Positions 31,278 to 44,400 of a stretch of 64,000 nucleotides of DNA are shown here, piece after piece. The translations under genes were made by a program, and so were the position numbers. Positions within the stretch are counted from its first letter, which is position 1; each line of letters begins with the position of its first letter. The notes beneath the pieces are model-generated. The model did not search any database, was not told the DNA's origin, and saw only the letters and a list, made by a program, of their open reading frames with translations. The DNA is taken from assembly GCA_963971425.1 (NCBI GenBank), contig OZ020517.1:22392462-22456461 (forward strand), written 5' to 3'. The DNA is from Bryoerythrophyllum caledonicum (lineage: Eukaryota; Streptophyta; Bryopsida; Pottiales; Pottiaceae).

Positions 31278-32743
31278 GGCGTGCTCATTGTTTGATTGTG
31301 TTAATTATTCTACCGTTGGATGTAGGGGTACAAACGCTAAGAGACTCATGGTGTAAGGAGCGGCATCGGGTGGCTTAAAGGTAAGTGCCCAACCTTGCTC
31401 ATGAATGGTTGATTGAGTGCCAATTGTGTGCATGTTTGAAAGTCTTGTGAATGAATGAACGTGCCAAGTTGTGTTTTAAGGTGGGGGTCTAGAAGGGAGT
31501 GTGGTTTCCCGACCTTCCAACCACAAAACACCTTGTGTTGGAAGGATCCCCTTCTAGTCTTGTGGCTTTGAGTCGAGCAAGGGGCCTAGGAGTGAAAGGT
31601 TGAGGCCCTCCCACGGTGTTCGTAAGAATTTCAGTGAGCTCCTAGGCCGAAGGGAAGGGTGCAAGTGCCCGGGTATGGGACAAGGGTGCCCCTTCCTTCC
31701 CCCCGCGCTTGACTAACCACCAAGGTAAGAACAACTTGGTGTAATTGGAATGGTTGAATCAAAAGTTGCAAGTTAAAGCAATGTATGTGTGAATGAGCCA
31801 CTTGGAGGGGAGTTGGAGTCGTGGACGCATCCAAGACGTAGGGGTGCTGTTTGGAAGGAGCGCTGCGTACGGTATGTGCACTACACCCTCTTTGTAGGAC
31901 CACAAGTAGTAAATAGGACCAACTTGGATGTGGTGACGACACTAGGGTTAGAAAACCCTGATTTCCCACTTGAGCCGTGTGGAACACTTGCCTTAGAACC
32001 GCTAGGTTTGGCCAACCACGAAATTGCATGCAACAAATCTTGTGCTAACAAGTGGATTGGCTGGAGTTGCTTCAAGGTAAGTTATCCCCCTCTATAACAT
32101 TGTATGTGACTTATTGGTTGGCCTTAGCATCGATAGAGTGCGATTAGGTCCACGGTCGACTTCAACTAATGGTGACAGGGTGGCTGGAGATGCATCGAGG
32201 TATGTCTTCTTCACAGTGATAACATTGTATACACACCTTGTTGCATGCCGTCCCGTGATTGAGTCGTTTTCCTCCTAGTGGGTAATGCCTAGTTCAAGGT
32301 GGTAAAAGGTGGAAGGGGGGATACCAAAGATACCGAGGAACCCCACCTTTTATCAAATTGAGGTCTGGGTCAGCCCCACAGTAAGGATCTGTACCGTGTG
32401 GCGCCAGTTGGGGGACAGCTTTCCAACGGGGTGATGCTCGTGGAGACATCCCTCAATTCGGTTAGCTTTTTGTCGTTTGCCCTTGGAGGGTAGTCCTTAA
32501 TAGGATTCTTCGGCGGCTTCATCGAGCTAAAACTCCACCACTAAAAATTGGGTCTTGGTCTTGGGTCAGTCCATCCTCGTGATAGAATCGGGAGTAGGAG
32601 TGTTGGAAACATCCACTCACCGATCGAATTAGGCCGTGCTTCGTGTAGTTTCACCCACGACCCTTAAACCTTGGATGGAAAATCTTTCGGGGGAACATGA
32701 CCATCATCAACACACAACAAGATTCTCTTAGACTTTAGAGTAG
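31278..32743 (+). other. C untranslated leader with conserved hairpins and splice-donor-like modules
   Basis: About 1.5 kb with no supported ORF before gag. 31489-31724 folds into hairpins conserved in D: CTAGAAGGG (31489) with CCCTTCTAG (31549), enclosing CCTTCCAA (31513) with TTGGAAGG (31538); GGCCTAGGAG (31583) with CTCCTAGGCC (31639); and GGAAGGG (31653) with CCCTTCC (31690), enclosing CCCGGG (31668). Donor-like GGTAAG/GGTATG motifs lie at 31380, 31724, about 31872, 32076 and 32199. Two similar modules (around 32060 and 32185) are duplicated. By analogy this is the packaging, dimerisation and splicing leader; that role is inference. Confidence 0.7.
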
Positions 32744-35700
32744 ATGTCCCGTGCCACAAGGTCCCAAAAACCTTCCCTCACACCACCGTGGGAACCGGCG
32801 AGTGAAAGGACTAGGTCTAGGGAACTCACTAAGGACACGGCGGAAGGATTCTTGGACGTTCAGCTAGAGACTATCCCAGCTCCCCCCCTTCTTTTTCCCC
32901 CATCTTTCCTTATCCCTGCATTTGATCCAGTGAACACCACCAACACCACTAGTCCACGAGGCAACACCTCAGCCCCTACCATGGCCTCTGGAGGGCCACC
33001 CCCGGTTCGGCCTCCCATCAACCCCTTGGTTCAACCAAGGGGTTTACCAATTGTAGTACCCGAAGGCTTACAGGCGGCGCCTATGCCACCCAATTTGCCC
33101 ACGTTTAGAGGAACTAGGGATGAAGACCCCTCCGCACATGTGGAACGGTTTCTAGAGCTCCTCACTACTTGTCTCATCACCAACACCGGGTATTTTCTAG
33201 TGTGGTTCTCGTGTACCTTAAAGGATGCCGCTTACGAGTGGTATAGGAACCACCCCCCCCAACACCTTCCAGGACTGGGATAGCCTCATGAGGGCCTTTT
33301 TGGAGCACTTTAGACCCGAAGTAGGTCAAAGTAATGCCCTCACAGCCCTAGCCGCGCTACGCCAAGGTCCAGGGGAGGATATCACGACATACATTAGGAG
33401 ATTCGACCTGGTGGTTACAAGGTTCGGGGGAAACCTCCTCACCAATGACACCTTAACCCAGTTCTTTATCCAAGGGTTCAACAATGAGGGAACCATTAGG
33501 GAGATTTTGAAGGTCCGCCCTGCATCGTTAGATGAGGCCAAGGCACAAGCTAGGCTAATAGAGCAGGTGGATCGAGACCAAGAGCGCATGTGGAGGAAGG
33601 AGGATCACCATATTCCTAGTTTCATACCCATCCATGCCAAGGGTAAGGGACCAGTCTTAGAACGTAACCAAGGATCCACAGGCGCACAAGTTCCTACGTG
33701 GAACTACTACGCCCCACCCTTGAACGTTAGGCCACCAGTAGCCCTTCCTGAGCTCACCTATCATGAGGAGCGGGGCACATGGAAGGAGGAAATGAAGAAC
33801 GAAATCCTTCAAGGCCAACAGGGCTTCCAGGATCAATTAGCTCAACAAATCAAGGCCATGCAAGACCAAATGGCCTTATTGATTAAGAACCAAGTCCCTA
33901 ACCCCACGCCTCCACCCATAGAATCCGGTAGACATGCTTCGGGCTTATGGTGCACTCAATGTGGTCAACCAGGCCACACCAGCCCTTTTTGTACCACTCC
34001 GGTGGCCGCACCCCAACACCAAGCTTCTCAACCTCCGTATGTGCCTCCTCATAGGAACCAACCACCGACAGTAACTAGCTACGTGCCTCAAGGCTATGCA
34101 TCTCCAAGCCAAGGTTATGGAGGACCTCCGAGACCACGGTATGAAATCCATCAACCGTGTGGCAAGAGACACGCACCAGGGCAATGTTGGGTCGAAAGTG
34201 GGGTGGTATGCGGTAACTGCGGGGGTAATCACCCTACCCAAGTATGTCGTAGATCGGACAAGGTAATTCCCATGCCCTTTCCACCAGGGAACTATCCTCA
34301 ACAAGCCCAAGATCATTTGAGAGGTGCGCGTAACCCCACCTCCGATAATACCCTTAGGCCTCCTAGTCTCTACTACGACTACAACAATCATCGCCAAAAT
34401 CAGACTCCTCCAATGGGGGTGAATACCAAGGCCGGGTACATCCCTATTAACCAAGGGCAGAACCACGGGGGCCAACAAAACCTAGGGCAGAACCACGGGG
34501 GCCAACAAAACCTAGGGCAGAACCACGGGGGCCAACAAAATCTAGGGCAAAACCACGGGGGCCAACAAAACCTAGGGCAGAACCACGGGGGCCAACAAAA
34601 CCAAGGCCCACAAGATGTGCGCTATGCCACCATGTCAAGTAAGATCGTGTCCACCCACAGCCCCTCCCTCACTGAGCTCAATGTAGTTTTCCACGAGGTG
34701 AGCACAACCAAGGAAGCAAAAACTTGTGAGTTACCGGCATTGGCAGTCCAGACTCGGTCTAGCCGACGGGAGCCTAGATACTCAAGCCCCCCTCCACCTA
34801 TACCAGAGGAAGGTGAGACCTCAGAAGAGGATTCACCTCACTTCTCTGACCTAAACGATACCACCAAGGAGGCGGTAGAAGGCACTAAACGAGCCAACTT
34901 CGAGTCCCCCCGTGGGATACCTAGGTCTCGAACACCCTTGTCCACCCCCCAAGAGCCATGGGAAGGTCCACCAATCCCTAGTCTTGAGGTAAACACGTTC
35001 CCGCGTATCGAGAAGCAAGGGGGAGAGGGGCCTTACGATTTATGGGCGGACTTGAGTCGCCTCAAAGCGGACATCACCATAGCCCAACTATTAGAGGTGT
35101 CACCACCCATGAGGAAGTCCCTTAGGTCGGGTACTCCGGTGAAGCGAAGGCCTAGGGCAAAGGTCAGGCTGGCGGCTCGGGTTAAATCCGCACACCCCAA
35201 TATTGAGGTCAAGGCGGTACAAATCGAGGTTTCGATTGTGGACAAGATCGTACCTAATGTACTAGTAGACGGTGGTAGTGGGTTGAACATCATGCCCCTC
35301 TCAACCATGGAAAAACTAGGCCTTGACATCACAGAACCTTCACCGTACATCATCAACATGGCTAATCAAAGCTCGGAGGCCCCGTTAGGCCAAATTAGTG
35401 GTTGTAAAGTGACCACGGGGGGGGTAGAGTATTCCCTCACCTTCCAAGTCATCCGAATGCACTCCAACAAGGAGGCATACCCCTTGCTACTAGGTAGGCG
35501 TTGGTTGCGGATTGCCAATGCCACGGTAGAATGGGGGGGGCCAAAACCAAACATCACCTATGGTCCACCGGAGAATCCTACTACAGTCCATATCCAATCA
35601 AGTAGGCTAGGAATATGCCGTGGTTGCATGGGCTCGTCGGAGGATGAATCACAAGAGGTACTATCAAAGGAGCCTCCTAAACGGGTGAGGTTTGCGCCCC

Positions 35701-38700
35701 ACAAGGCGGTGGATCGAGCCCAACCCTCGAAGGCCCGCGTAATGCCATTTAAAAGCATGGGACCGGGCCTTTATGAGTGGGTTCCCACCGGGGAATTTGT
35801 AGACTGGTTGAGGGAGCACCCTACCTCGAGCGCGGATGAAGCCATGTCCGTGCATTTCATGGAGAGTGAGCTCATTGGAAGGGAAACCGGGTTGGAACTT
35901 AGCCTAGTTCCCCTCCTCGATGACCTAGAACCCTCGGCGGTGTTTGGAATGGATGTGGAGGGCACGCAAGGGGACGAATTGGAGGTTTTGGGAGACGAAG
36001 GCCCTCTCAACCCATCTCTCCACTTCCGCAGGACATCCACCGGTATCCTAGCTAGTGGTTCGGGGGCAACATACCCCCAAGTTCCGAATGATTGGTACAA
36101 GGGACCTACCCAACAACCACACGTTCATCATGATGATTGGAAGTTGATGGTGGTTTCTCATGAGCAGGATGAGGTCCGTAGTATTAAGGTGGGCGTTGGG
36201 TTGACCGAGGAGGAGATGGTGAAATACAAAGCACTAGTGGTCGAGTTTGGAGACATTTTTGCATGGTCGTACAAAGACCTCAAGGGCATTCCCCGGGCGA
36301 TAACACAACATCACATCCCCCTCCTCCCAGGCACTACTCCCATTAGACAAAAGGAGCGGCGTATGAATCCTAACCTACAGCTCATTGTCAAGGCCGAATT
36401 GGAGAAGCTCCTCCAAGCGGGGTTCATTAAACCCGTAGAGATATCCGATTGGGTATCCCCCATGGTGTTGGTTAAAAAGAAAAACGGGAAGCTACGGGTG
36501 TGCATTGACTATAGGAAACTCAACCATCACACCCAAAAAGACCACTTCCCCTTGCCATTTATCAACACCATCTTGGAGGAGGTAGGTGGTCATGATCTTT
36601 ATACATTTATGGATGGCTACTCGGGCTACAATCAAATCTCCATTGCCCCAGAGGACTATCACAAGACCGCCTTCACTACCCCATGGGGCACGTTCATCTA
36701 TTTGGTCATGCCTTTTGGGCTTTGTAATGCCCCTTCCGCATTTCAGAGGGCCATGACCTATGCCTTCTCAGATCTCTTGCATAAATCCATGACCGTCTTC
36801 ATTGATGACTTTAGCACCCAGTCCACGAAGGACAACCACCTCACGTGCGTGAGACAAAGTTTTGAACGGTGTAGGCGCACCGGTATTGCCCTCAATCCCG
36901 AGAAAATCTTCCTTGCCGTAGAACGGGGAGTCTTGCTAGGATTCGTGGTATCCAAGGATGGTCGAGAGCCGGATCCCGATAAAGTGAAGGTTATCGTGGA
37001 GTTACACCCCCCCACGAATGTCAAGCAGATATAAAAAACCCTAGGACACATAGGGTGGTACCGGGAGGTTATCCATGACTATGCCACGAAGGCCATGCCC
37101 ATCACTAGGCTTATCCAAAAGAACGTAAGGTTCGAGTGGACTCCCCATTGCCAAGAGGCCTTCGACGTCTTGAAGGGGGAATTAACCACCTACCCGGTTT
37201 TGAGGCCCCCGAATTGGGAATTGCCCTTCCACGTCTATTGTGATGCCTCGGCGGTGGCTGTGGGAAGCACATTGTGCCAACCGGTGGGCCTTAATGGCAA
37301 AGACCACCCCATTGCTTTTGCAAGTAGGCAATTGAACCCCGCCGAAAAGAACTATACCACCACCGAACGTGAGTGCTTGGCAATGGTCTTTTCGGTCAAG
37401 AAGTTTCGCCACTACTTGTTACTCAACCCCGTAGTGTTCTACGTGGATCACATGGCCATCAAATACCTTGTCAACAAGGCGGACTTGAGTGGTCGTTTAG
37501 CGAGGTGGGTCTTACTTTTAGAGGAGTTTGACTACACGGTGGAATACCGCCCGGGGCAGATGCACCTTCAAGCGGATCACCTCTCATGCCTCTCAGAGGA
37601 ACCCGGTATTGTTCCCATTGATGAGGCCTTGATAGATGAGGACTTGTTCAAAGTATCCTCCATTCCTTCATGGTACAATCTGGTGGCCGAATTCCTCACC
37701 ACCCACCTTCTACCGGACTCATTGTCCAAAAACGAGCGTCGAAAGGTTCGCCTCCATAGCCGCCACTTTACCATAGTAGGGGGCAAACTGTACCGTCGGG
37801 GGGTGGACGGCTTGCTACGTCGATGTGTGACGTCCGTGGAAATTCCCACGATCCTCTCAGCCTGCCATGACAGTGCGTGTGGAGGACACTTCTCTGGGAC
37901 CTTGACGGCCCAAAAAGTCCTTCGTGCGGGTTATTATTGGCCCACGTTATTTCAAGACGCCCAAGAGTACACCAAGCGATGCGACGCTTGTCAACGGTAT
38001 GCCCGAAATGACCTTCGAATGAGCATGCCACTACGAGTATCCTTGCCCTTGGTCCCATTCGAGAAGTGGGGTATTGATTATGTGGGGGAAGTGCACCCGA
38101 GCTCTTCTAGTGGGATGAAGCACATTGTGGTGGCAACCGAGTATCTCACCAAGTGGGCAGAGGCTCGAGCCGTGAAAACGAATGATGCTAATCATGCGGC
38201 CAAATTCTTGTTCGAGCAAATCATTACCCGGTTCGGATGTCCCAAAATCCTCATTAGTGATAGGGGGAAGCATTTTTTAAACAAGGTGATCGAAGCCATG
38301 ACCAACCGGTTCAAGATCAATCATCGTAAGACCACCCCTTATCACCCTCAAACCAATGGGCACACCGAACGGGTCAACCAAACCCTCGTGAACATCTTGA
38401 GGAAAACGGTCACCGATTCCAAGAGGGATTGGGACACGAAACTTCCCGCCGCGTTATGGGCTTACCGAACCACGTTCAAAGTGACCACCCATGCTACTCC
38501 CTTCTCATTGGTGTATGGCATTGAAGCCATTTTACCCATCGAGTTCGAGATCCCCTCTCTGCGAGTGGCCGTGACCGAACGATGGTCCATGGCCACGTCC
38601 TTAGCCGATCGGTTAGAACGATTGGAGGAGCTCGACGAGATGCACCGGTGGAGCGCCCTAAACATGGAAGCCATCCAACGAAGGAGGAAGATTGCCTTCG

Positions 38701-38918
38701 ACAAACGGAACAAGGTCCGGTCATTGAGACCGGGAATGCTAGTCCTCCTTCAAGACGCGAGGAGATTGGATTTTCCAGGGAAGTTCGATGCTTTGTGGTT
38801 GGGACCCTATCTCGTGAAGGAGGTCTTCCCCAACAACTCCGTTCAACTTCAAACCCTGAACGGCGAGGATTTTCCCACGCGAACATCGGGCAACCGATGC
38901 AAAGAGTACAAGGTGTGA
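32744..38918 (+). pseudogene. gag-pol: C gag-pol
   Basis: Gag starts MSRATRSQKPSL. A capsid-like part begins near 33070 (NLPTFRGTRDEDPSAHVERF). Cys/His knuckles lie at about 33948-34250 (WCTQCGQPGHTSPFC, then VCGNCGGNHPTQVC). A decapeptide repeat follows at 34455-34604. A retroviral-type protease is near 35270, reverse transcriptase (SGYNQISIAPEDYHKTAF, FIDDFSTQS) at about 36340-36990, RNase H (CDASAVAVGSTLCQ) near 37235, and integrase (CGGHFSG, CDACQRYARN, WGIDYVGEV, ISDRGKHF, HPQTNGHTERVNQ) at about 37860-38400. It ends GNRCKEYKV with no chromodomain. About two breaks; otherwise it looks whole. Protein order and motifs match D. Confidence 0.93.
34455..34604 (+). repeat. 30-base (10-residue) tandem repeat in C gag, five units
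   Basis: Five units beginning gggcagaaccacggggg, encoding LGQNHGGQQN each time, lie in the linker after the zinc knuckles. D has a single non-repeated GQNQ stretch here, so the array expanded in the C lineage. It is a low-complexity, glutamine/glycine/asparagine-rich linker. Confidence 0.92.
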
Positions 38919-39062
38919 TTTGTTCACGACCTTCACAAGTGGACCTCCACATTTTGGTACTGCCATGGGTCATTCGAACACAAAAAAGGTAGATATTGAC
39001 CGTGTGCCCATGAACAAGAGTGGGTTCTCTACCTCTTCGAGTTGTCCCAGATGGCCGCCATG
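38919..39062 (+). other. C 3' internal end
   Basis: Only about 144 bases from the gag-pol stop to the 3' LTR. No classical long purine run lies next to the LTR; instead the bases are CCCAGATGGCCGCCATG. D has nearly the same bases (CCCAGATGGTCGCCATG) at its own LTR border, so this conserved block is the likely plus-strand priming region. Confidence 0.6.
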
Positions 39063-41417
39063 TGTGAGCCGCAAAAACGGCTCACGGTGATGAATGGACC
39101 TCACGTCGGGTCCATTAAGGCTAATGAGTGGTGAAAATGGGTTATCCCATGGACTAGCTCGTGGTTTTTTGATTAAAATGGCCAAGTGGCCTTTCCCCTC
39201 ACTAAAAGAGGAGCCATTTATGGGCAATCGCGGAATTTATGTAGTTAGCCAAAAAGGAAGAAAAAAAAAGGGGAATAAACCAGAAAAGAAAAGCAAAGAG
39301 AGAAGGGAAAAAAGACAAAAGAAAATTAGAAAAGAATTAAAATGAGTAGTGGTGGAGAAGAATTTACCTCCTATCGAGTTGTAGACCATATTCGGTCACG
39401 ATGAAGAAATCACGAAACCAAAAAAATGGGAGAAGAAGAAGGAGGATGGTGAGGAGAAAAGAAAAAAGAATGGGGCGTTAAAAGCCCTTAAAAAAATAGT
39501 CAAAAGGGTCCAAAAGAAGTGGAAAAGAATCCTCATCAATCACTAAGTAAATTAGGAATTACCCCAAGCAAGGGGAATTCAATTTAGGTAGGTTAAATTA
39601 GATTTTTGCACCTTTGAAAATTAGCTAATAGCTCACTTATTGGGATCATGCACACACATGTGGCATGGAGTCAAAGTTTAGATTTGGATATTCCTTGGTT
39701 AGTGGGACACCCACTTGTGTTAAATGCAAGGGTGGCTAGTGAATTATTGCTTTTTAGTTACTAGTTGTTTAGTGTGACCATTAATGTACCCACCCAAATT
39801 GGCGGCTGTGAACGACGAAGGGAACGACCTTGGGAACAAAGAAGGGAGCAAGGGTCTTGGGGTTACCCCCTTGGAGGGCGCTCATTCGAAGTGTGGGAGG
39901 TAGGAGTGAGAGAGGTGTGTGGTAGGAGCTAAGAAACCGAGAGAGGTGTGTGGAAGGAGAGAGAGAGGTAGGGTTCAGATTTCCCCCTCCTGTGGACTGG
40001 AATGTGATTCAATCGTTGCAAAAATAGGAGAGTAGATAGATTAGAAAGTTGGCTTTCCAACAAGCTCAAGAACACGCGGATCAGAGCTGTGACGACGAAG
40101 ATACGGGCGGCGGAGTGAGGACGACCGGTTGGAGGATCGGTGGCGGATCTCATACGGCCTCAGGTTTTCCCTCGTCAGTAGCGGAGTTCTTGTCCAATCA
40201 GGCTAAGATTTTAGGAGTAGATAGATTAGAACGTTGGCTTTCCATCAAGCTCAAGAACACGCGGATCGGAGCTGTGACGACGAAGATACGGGCGGCGGAG
40301 TGAAGACGACCAGCTGGAGGATCGGTGGCGGATCTCATACGGCCTCAGGTTTTCCCTCGTCAGTAGCGGAGTTCTTGTCCAATCGGGCTAAGATTTTAGG
40401 AGTAGATAGATTAGAACGTTGGCTTTCCAACAAGCTCAAGAACGCGCGGATCGGAGCTGTGACGACGAAAATACGGGCTGCGGAGTGAAGAGCACCAACA
40501 AGAGGAGCAAGATCACGAGCTGAACAAGAGGAGCAAGATCACGAGCTGAACAAGAGGAGCAAGATCACGAGCTGACCAAGCAAGTCGAAGGCTAAGGATG
40601 GAGGGTGAACCGAATTAACTCAGGGAGCCCCTTTTCTTTTCTCCCTCGAACCTCTTCAATTCCATGTGTATGACTTGAACCCTAATTTTCTAAATACAAA
40701 AACCACGCGGAAGCGCTGCCAATTTTTCGGTAGAATTAGGGTTTGCTATATATTCAACTAAATAACCGATTAGAGCGCCATTAGTAAGTGAACACAACTG
40801 GAGGCTCACTCTTAGTAAGGCTGGGGTGGATTCTTGTGTGAATGAATGTGATACATGCATAGGAATGTGGTGCATGATCTTGAATAAAGTCATATGTTGA
40901 AGGTGCACTGCTGGTCGCTGGCTGGGAGGTCCAGGGTCGAGTCAAATGATCAATTGAAGGCTGCCATCGTGTTAAGCAAGAAAAACTAATAAGAATACAA
41001 AAAACAAACATAAAAAACGGAGTCATAATCACGAAGATAATGAAGAATTAAACTTTTAACATAAAAAGAGGAGCCTGTCTGCTGGTTGCTGCTGTTAGGG
41101 TCGCACTTGGGCCTGGAATTGGTGGTTAAGGTGCTAATCAAGTTTACAAGGCAAAATTGAACCTAATGGAGCTTTAAAACATTGGAAACAAAGCTTTGAG
41201 GCGGAATTTACGCTTGTCTAAAGATTGGATTCAACCTAAGGCTCAATTCAGCCATCACATCACTAATTATTAACGAACCGTCTTAAGTGACCACGCCTTG
41301 GGTCATCATGCTTGTATGAATGGTTAAAGTATGTTTGCACAAGGGGTTGCATCCCATATGTAGGATCTTGTGTTCAAGATAAGCCACCCCATTAGGGGGC
41401 GGTTTATTTGGCTCACA
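39063..41417 (+). repeat. C 3' LTR
   Basis: 2355-base direct copy of 28900-31254 with about seven base differences by eye. Includes the 185-base array (40031-40488) and the 26-base array. A2 resumes at 41418. Confidence 0.95.
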
Positions 41418-41422
41418 CTTAA
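41418..41422 (+). repeat. Target-site duplication of C, right copy (cttaa)
   Basis: Second copy of the cttaa at 28895-28899; A2 continues with tatagctcc as in A1. Confidence 0.92.
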
Positions 41423-44400
41423 TATAGCTCCATTTCCCATATTTTATGGAGATCTAGGAGAGGATCCAGATTCCTACTTGGAAAGATTCCAAGTAGTGGC
41501 AATAGCTAATAATTTAGCAGTGGATAAGTATATCACTAGTTTTCCTGGTAATTTACTAGGGGAAGCTCAGAGGTGGTATGCAGCATTAAATCCTCGACCA
41601 TCAGATTGGGATGCTTTAAAAGATGCATTTTTGGCCAGGTTTAGACCCCAGTCCTATCATAATACCTTGCAAGATCAATTACAAAGTTTTCAGATGTACC
41701 CTACTGAATCTATAGCAGGTTACTATACCAGACTTAAGAATTTGTTACATAGATGGAGGGATAATGAGATGCCCGAGTCATGGATTACAAATACATTTAC
41801 CAGAGGATTATTAGATCCTTTGTGTATCTATCAAGTCAAACTTTCTAATCCTGCAAACTTAACTGCAGCATATGAGGCTGCTAGAAATTGGGAAGCTGCT
41901 ATGGAAAGATCTAACATGTTGTATCAAAATAGAAGAATTACACAACCAGATCCTCAATATATGCCTATACCTTACCCAATAGGAATGGATAGAAGTGGAA
42001 GAGACTACTATCCTAAAACAATAACCCAAAAACCTCAATTAATGTTACCAGGACCACTCTTAGACAGAGAGAAGCAGTTAGCTTTAATGCCTGCTAACAA
42101 TGAAGAAACTGAAATTCAAGCTTTACAAAAACAATTCAGAGAATTGTCAGTTCAAATTAATGAGGGAAAGAATAAGAGGCCTAAGGCTACAAACCAAAGA
42201 ACTAATATTTGGTGTAGTAACTGTAAAGGGCATGGGCACTTAAGTACAGAGTGTAGATATCCTATTGGAGGAATCCCTAAACTTAAGTGTGCTTATTGTG
42301 GTGCAAAAGGCCATGATATAACTACTTGTAGAAATATAAAAGAAGTTAAGGCCTTGGTGCAAGAACAACCTGCACAAAGTAATAATAATAATCAAAAAGT
42401 CCCTTATAGGATTACCTCTAAACAACCTTTTACCAAACCCAATGATAACAGACGTCCCAGTGGGACCAATGAGTACAGTCAACATGCGGTTTGGAGAGGA
42501 CCACCTAATCAAGATAGGAATAAGGGAGTTGTATGTTTTAGGTGTGGAGAGTCGGGTCATTACTCAAGGGAATGTCCAAATCCACGACAACAAGTGGGAT
42601 ATAACCCAGTTTGTGGAAGATGTGGACAACCAGGTCATGTTTCTACTTAGTGCACTGCTATTATCACAGAATTTCCTAATGTAAGAAAGCAAGTTCACAT
42701 TCAAGAGGTAGAATCCTCTAATGCTAGAGATGTGAATTATCTGGCTGTGGATACACCCGAAGATGTTTTTATTACCAGATCACAAGCTAGAAAAGCTAAG
42801 GAACAAGAGCCAATTAGTAGTTCAGAAAGTGATTACAATAAAGTTAAACTCAATCCTGTGCTTAGTAGACAAATGGCAACTATACTCAAGAAACCTAAAC
42901 CACCTAAACCCAATCCAGAAACGATAAACATAACAAATAGTGATTCCCAGACCAACATTAGGCCAGAGCCTATACAACCAAAAGATGTATCTCCACCTAA
43001 AGATAAACCAAGTATTACAACAAAGCCGTTGGAACAACCTACTTTTTATAGACCTTCAAAGACCATTGTTAAAGAACCCTCATTGGCATTGAAAAAGAGA
43101 AAGCATCATAGAATGATGCGATTAGCTGTTGGGATGAATCCTTATGACATCCTTACGGATTTGGATAGATTACAACCTCAGATCTCCTTAAGACAGTTAC
43201 TTGCTTTGTCACCCTCTTGTAAGAATGAATTAACATCCTCTCTAATAAGGAAAAGAGCCAAAATAGTTGAGGACAATAATATTAAGAAATCTAAACCAAA
43301 AACAACCAAAGAGACAAGCAAACTTCAACCTGAGATTGTAAGTGTCCATGATATCTCTTTTGATCCAGGAGCACCCACAGTTGATGTCATTATAGATGGG
43401 ACTTTAGTTGATGGAGTCCAGATTGATAGTGGGAGTAGTGTTAATCTTATGAATGTTAACACTATGGAAGAGTTAGGTATAACTAACATAGTACCTACTC
43501 CTATTATCTTAAGAATGGCAGATCAAAGCCGAGTGAAACCATTAGGTAAATTGTTGCAATTAAATACCATAATTGGTGGGATTGACTATAAGGTTGATTA
43601 TATTGTTTTCAAAGTAACTGAGTCTATATCGACTTACCCTATTCTCCTTGGTAGACCTTGGTTATCCTTAGCCAAAGCTAAAGATGATTAGGGTAAAGGA
43701 ACGTTAACAATAGGGGAGGGTAAAAGTAAAATAGTGCTACCTATGTTTCCAGTGGAGTACCATGGAGAAACTCAGAATGAGGATTCAGATTGGACCACTG
43801 AGGCAGACTCTGAATCTGAACCTGGTGACACTAATAAAGTCCAAGATATGCCTACTATTAAAAGTTTAGGACCTGGAGAATATTTTGTTCCTCCTAGTCA
43901 GGTGGATGACTCAGATGCAGCCATAGAGGCATGGCAAAATGCCCCAATATATAATGTGACCATTGAAAGAGAGTCAGGTAAGGAACTGCCTTATATAAGT
44001 GATTCAGAAGAATTACTAGGTGAAAAGAAGACACCTAATGTCAGATCCTTAATAAAAAATACTATAGAAATAAACTTAGGAACTAAAGACGATCCTAAGC
44101 CAATAAAAATATATGATGGATTACAACCTCAAGAATATGATAAGTGGTTGGAATTTTTCAAGAAGGAGAAAGATGCCTTTGCTTGGACATATAAAGACTT
44201 AAAAGGCATACCTCCAGATGTTTGTCAACATCGTATTACCCTAGAAGCAGATGCTAAACCTGTTAGGCAAAGACAATATAGGATGAACCCAAAGTATTCC
44301 TTAATGGTCAAAGAGGAAATTGATAAATTACTGGAGTGTAGTTTCATTTATCCCGTACCATTTAGCGAGTGGATGTCACCTATTGTCATAGTACCTAAGA

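Larger units (their letters stand above)
28900..41417 (+). mobile_element. Element C: Ty3/gypsy LTR retrotransposon, Tat/Athila-like, 12.5 kb, inserted in A2 gag
   Basis: Complete from LTR to LTR, with target duplications. LTRs are 2355 bases each with about seven base differences by eye (roughly 0.3%), so it is young. Internal order: primer-binding-like site, a 1.5-kb structured leader, gag-pol and a very short 3' part. No accessory ORFs like those of A1 and A2 were found. About two breaks; otherwise it looks whole. Sister family of D: gag-pol proteins are similar throughout and the leaders share hairpins. Confidence 0.95.

Noticed and set aside
34447-34638. 63-aa antisense glycine-rich frame
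   Set aside because: Mirror of the decapeptide repeat in C gag.
41370-41422. Apparent protein start before the A2 capsid part
   Set aside because: The frame runs from the C LTR end into A2 by chance; the start lies in C and not in A2.
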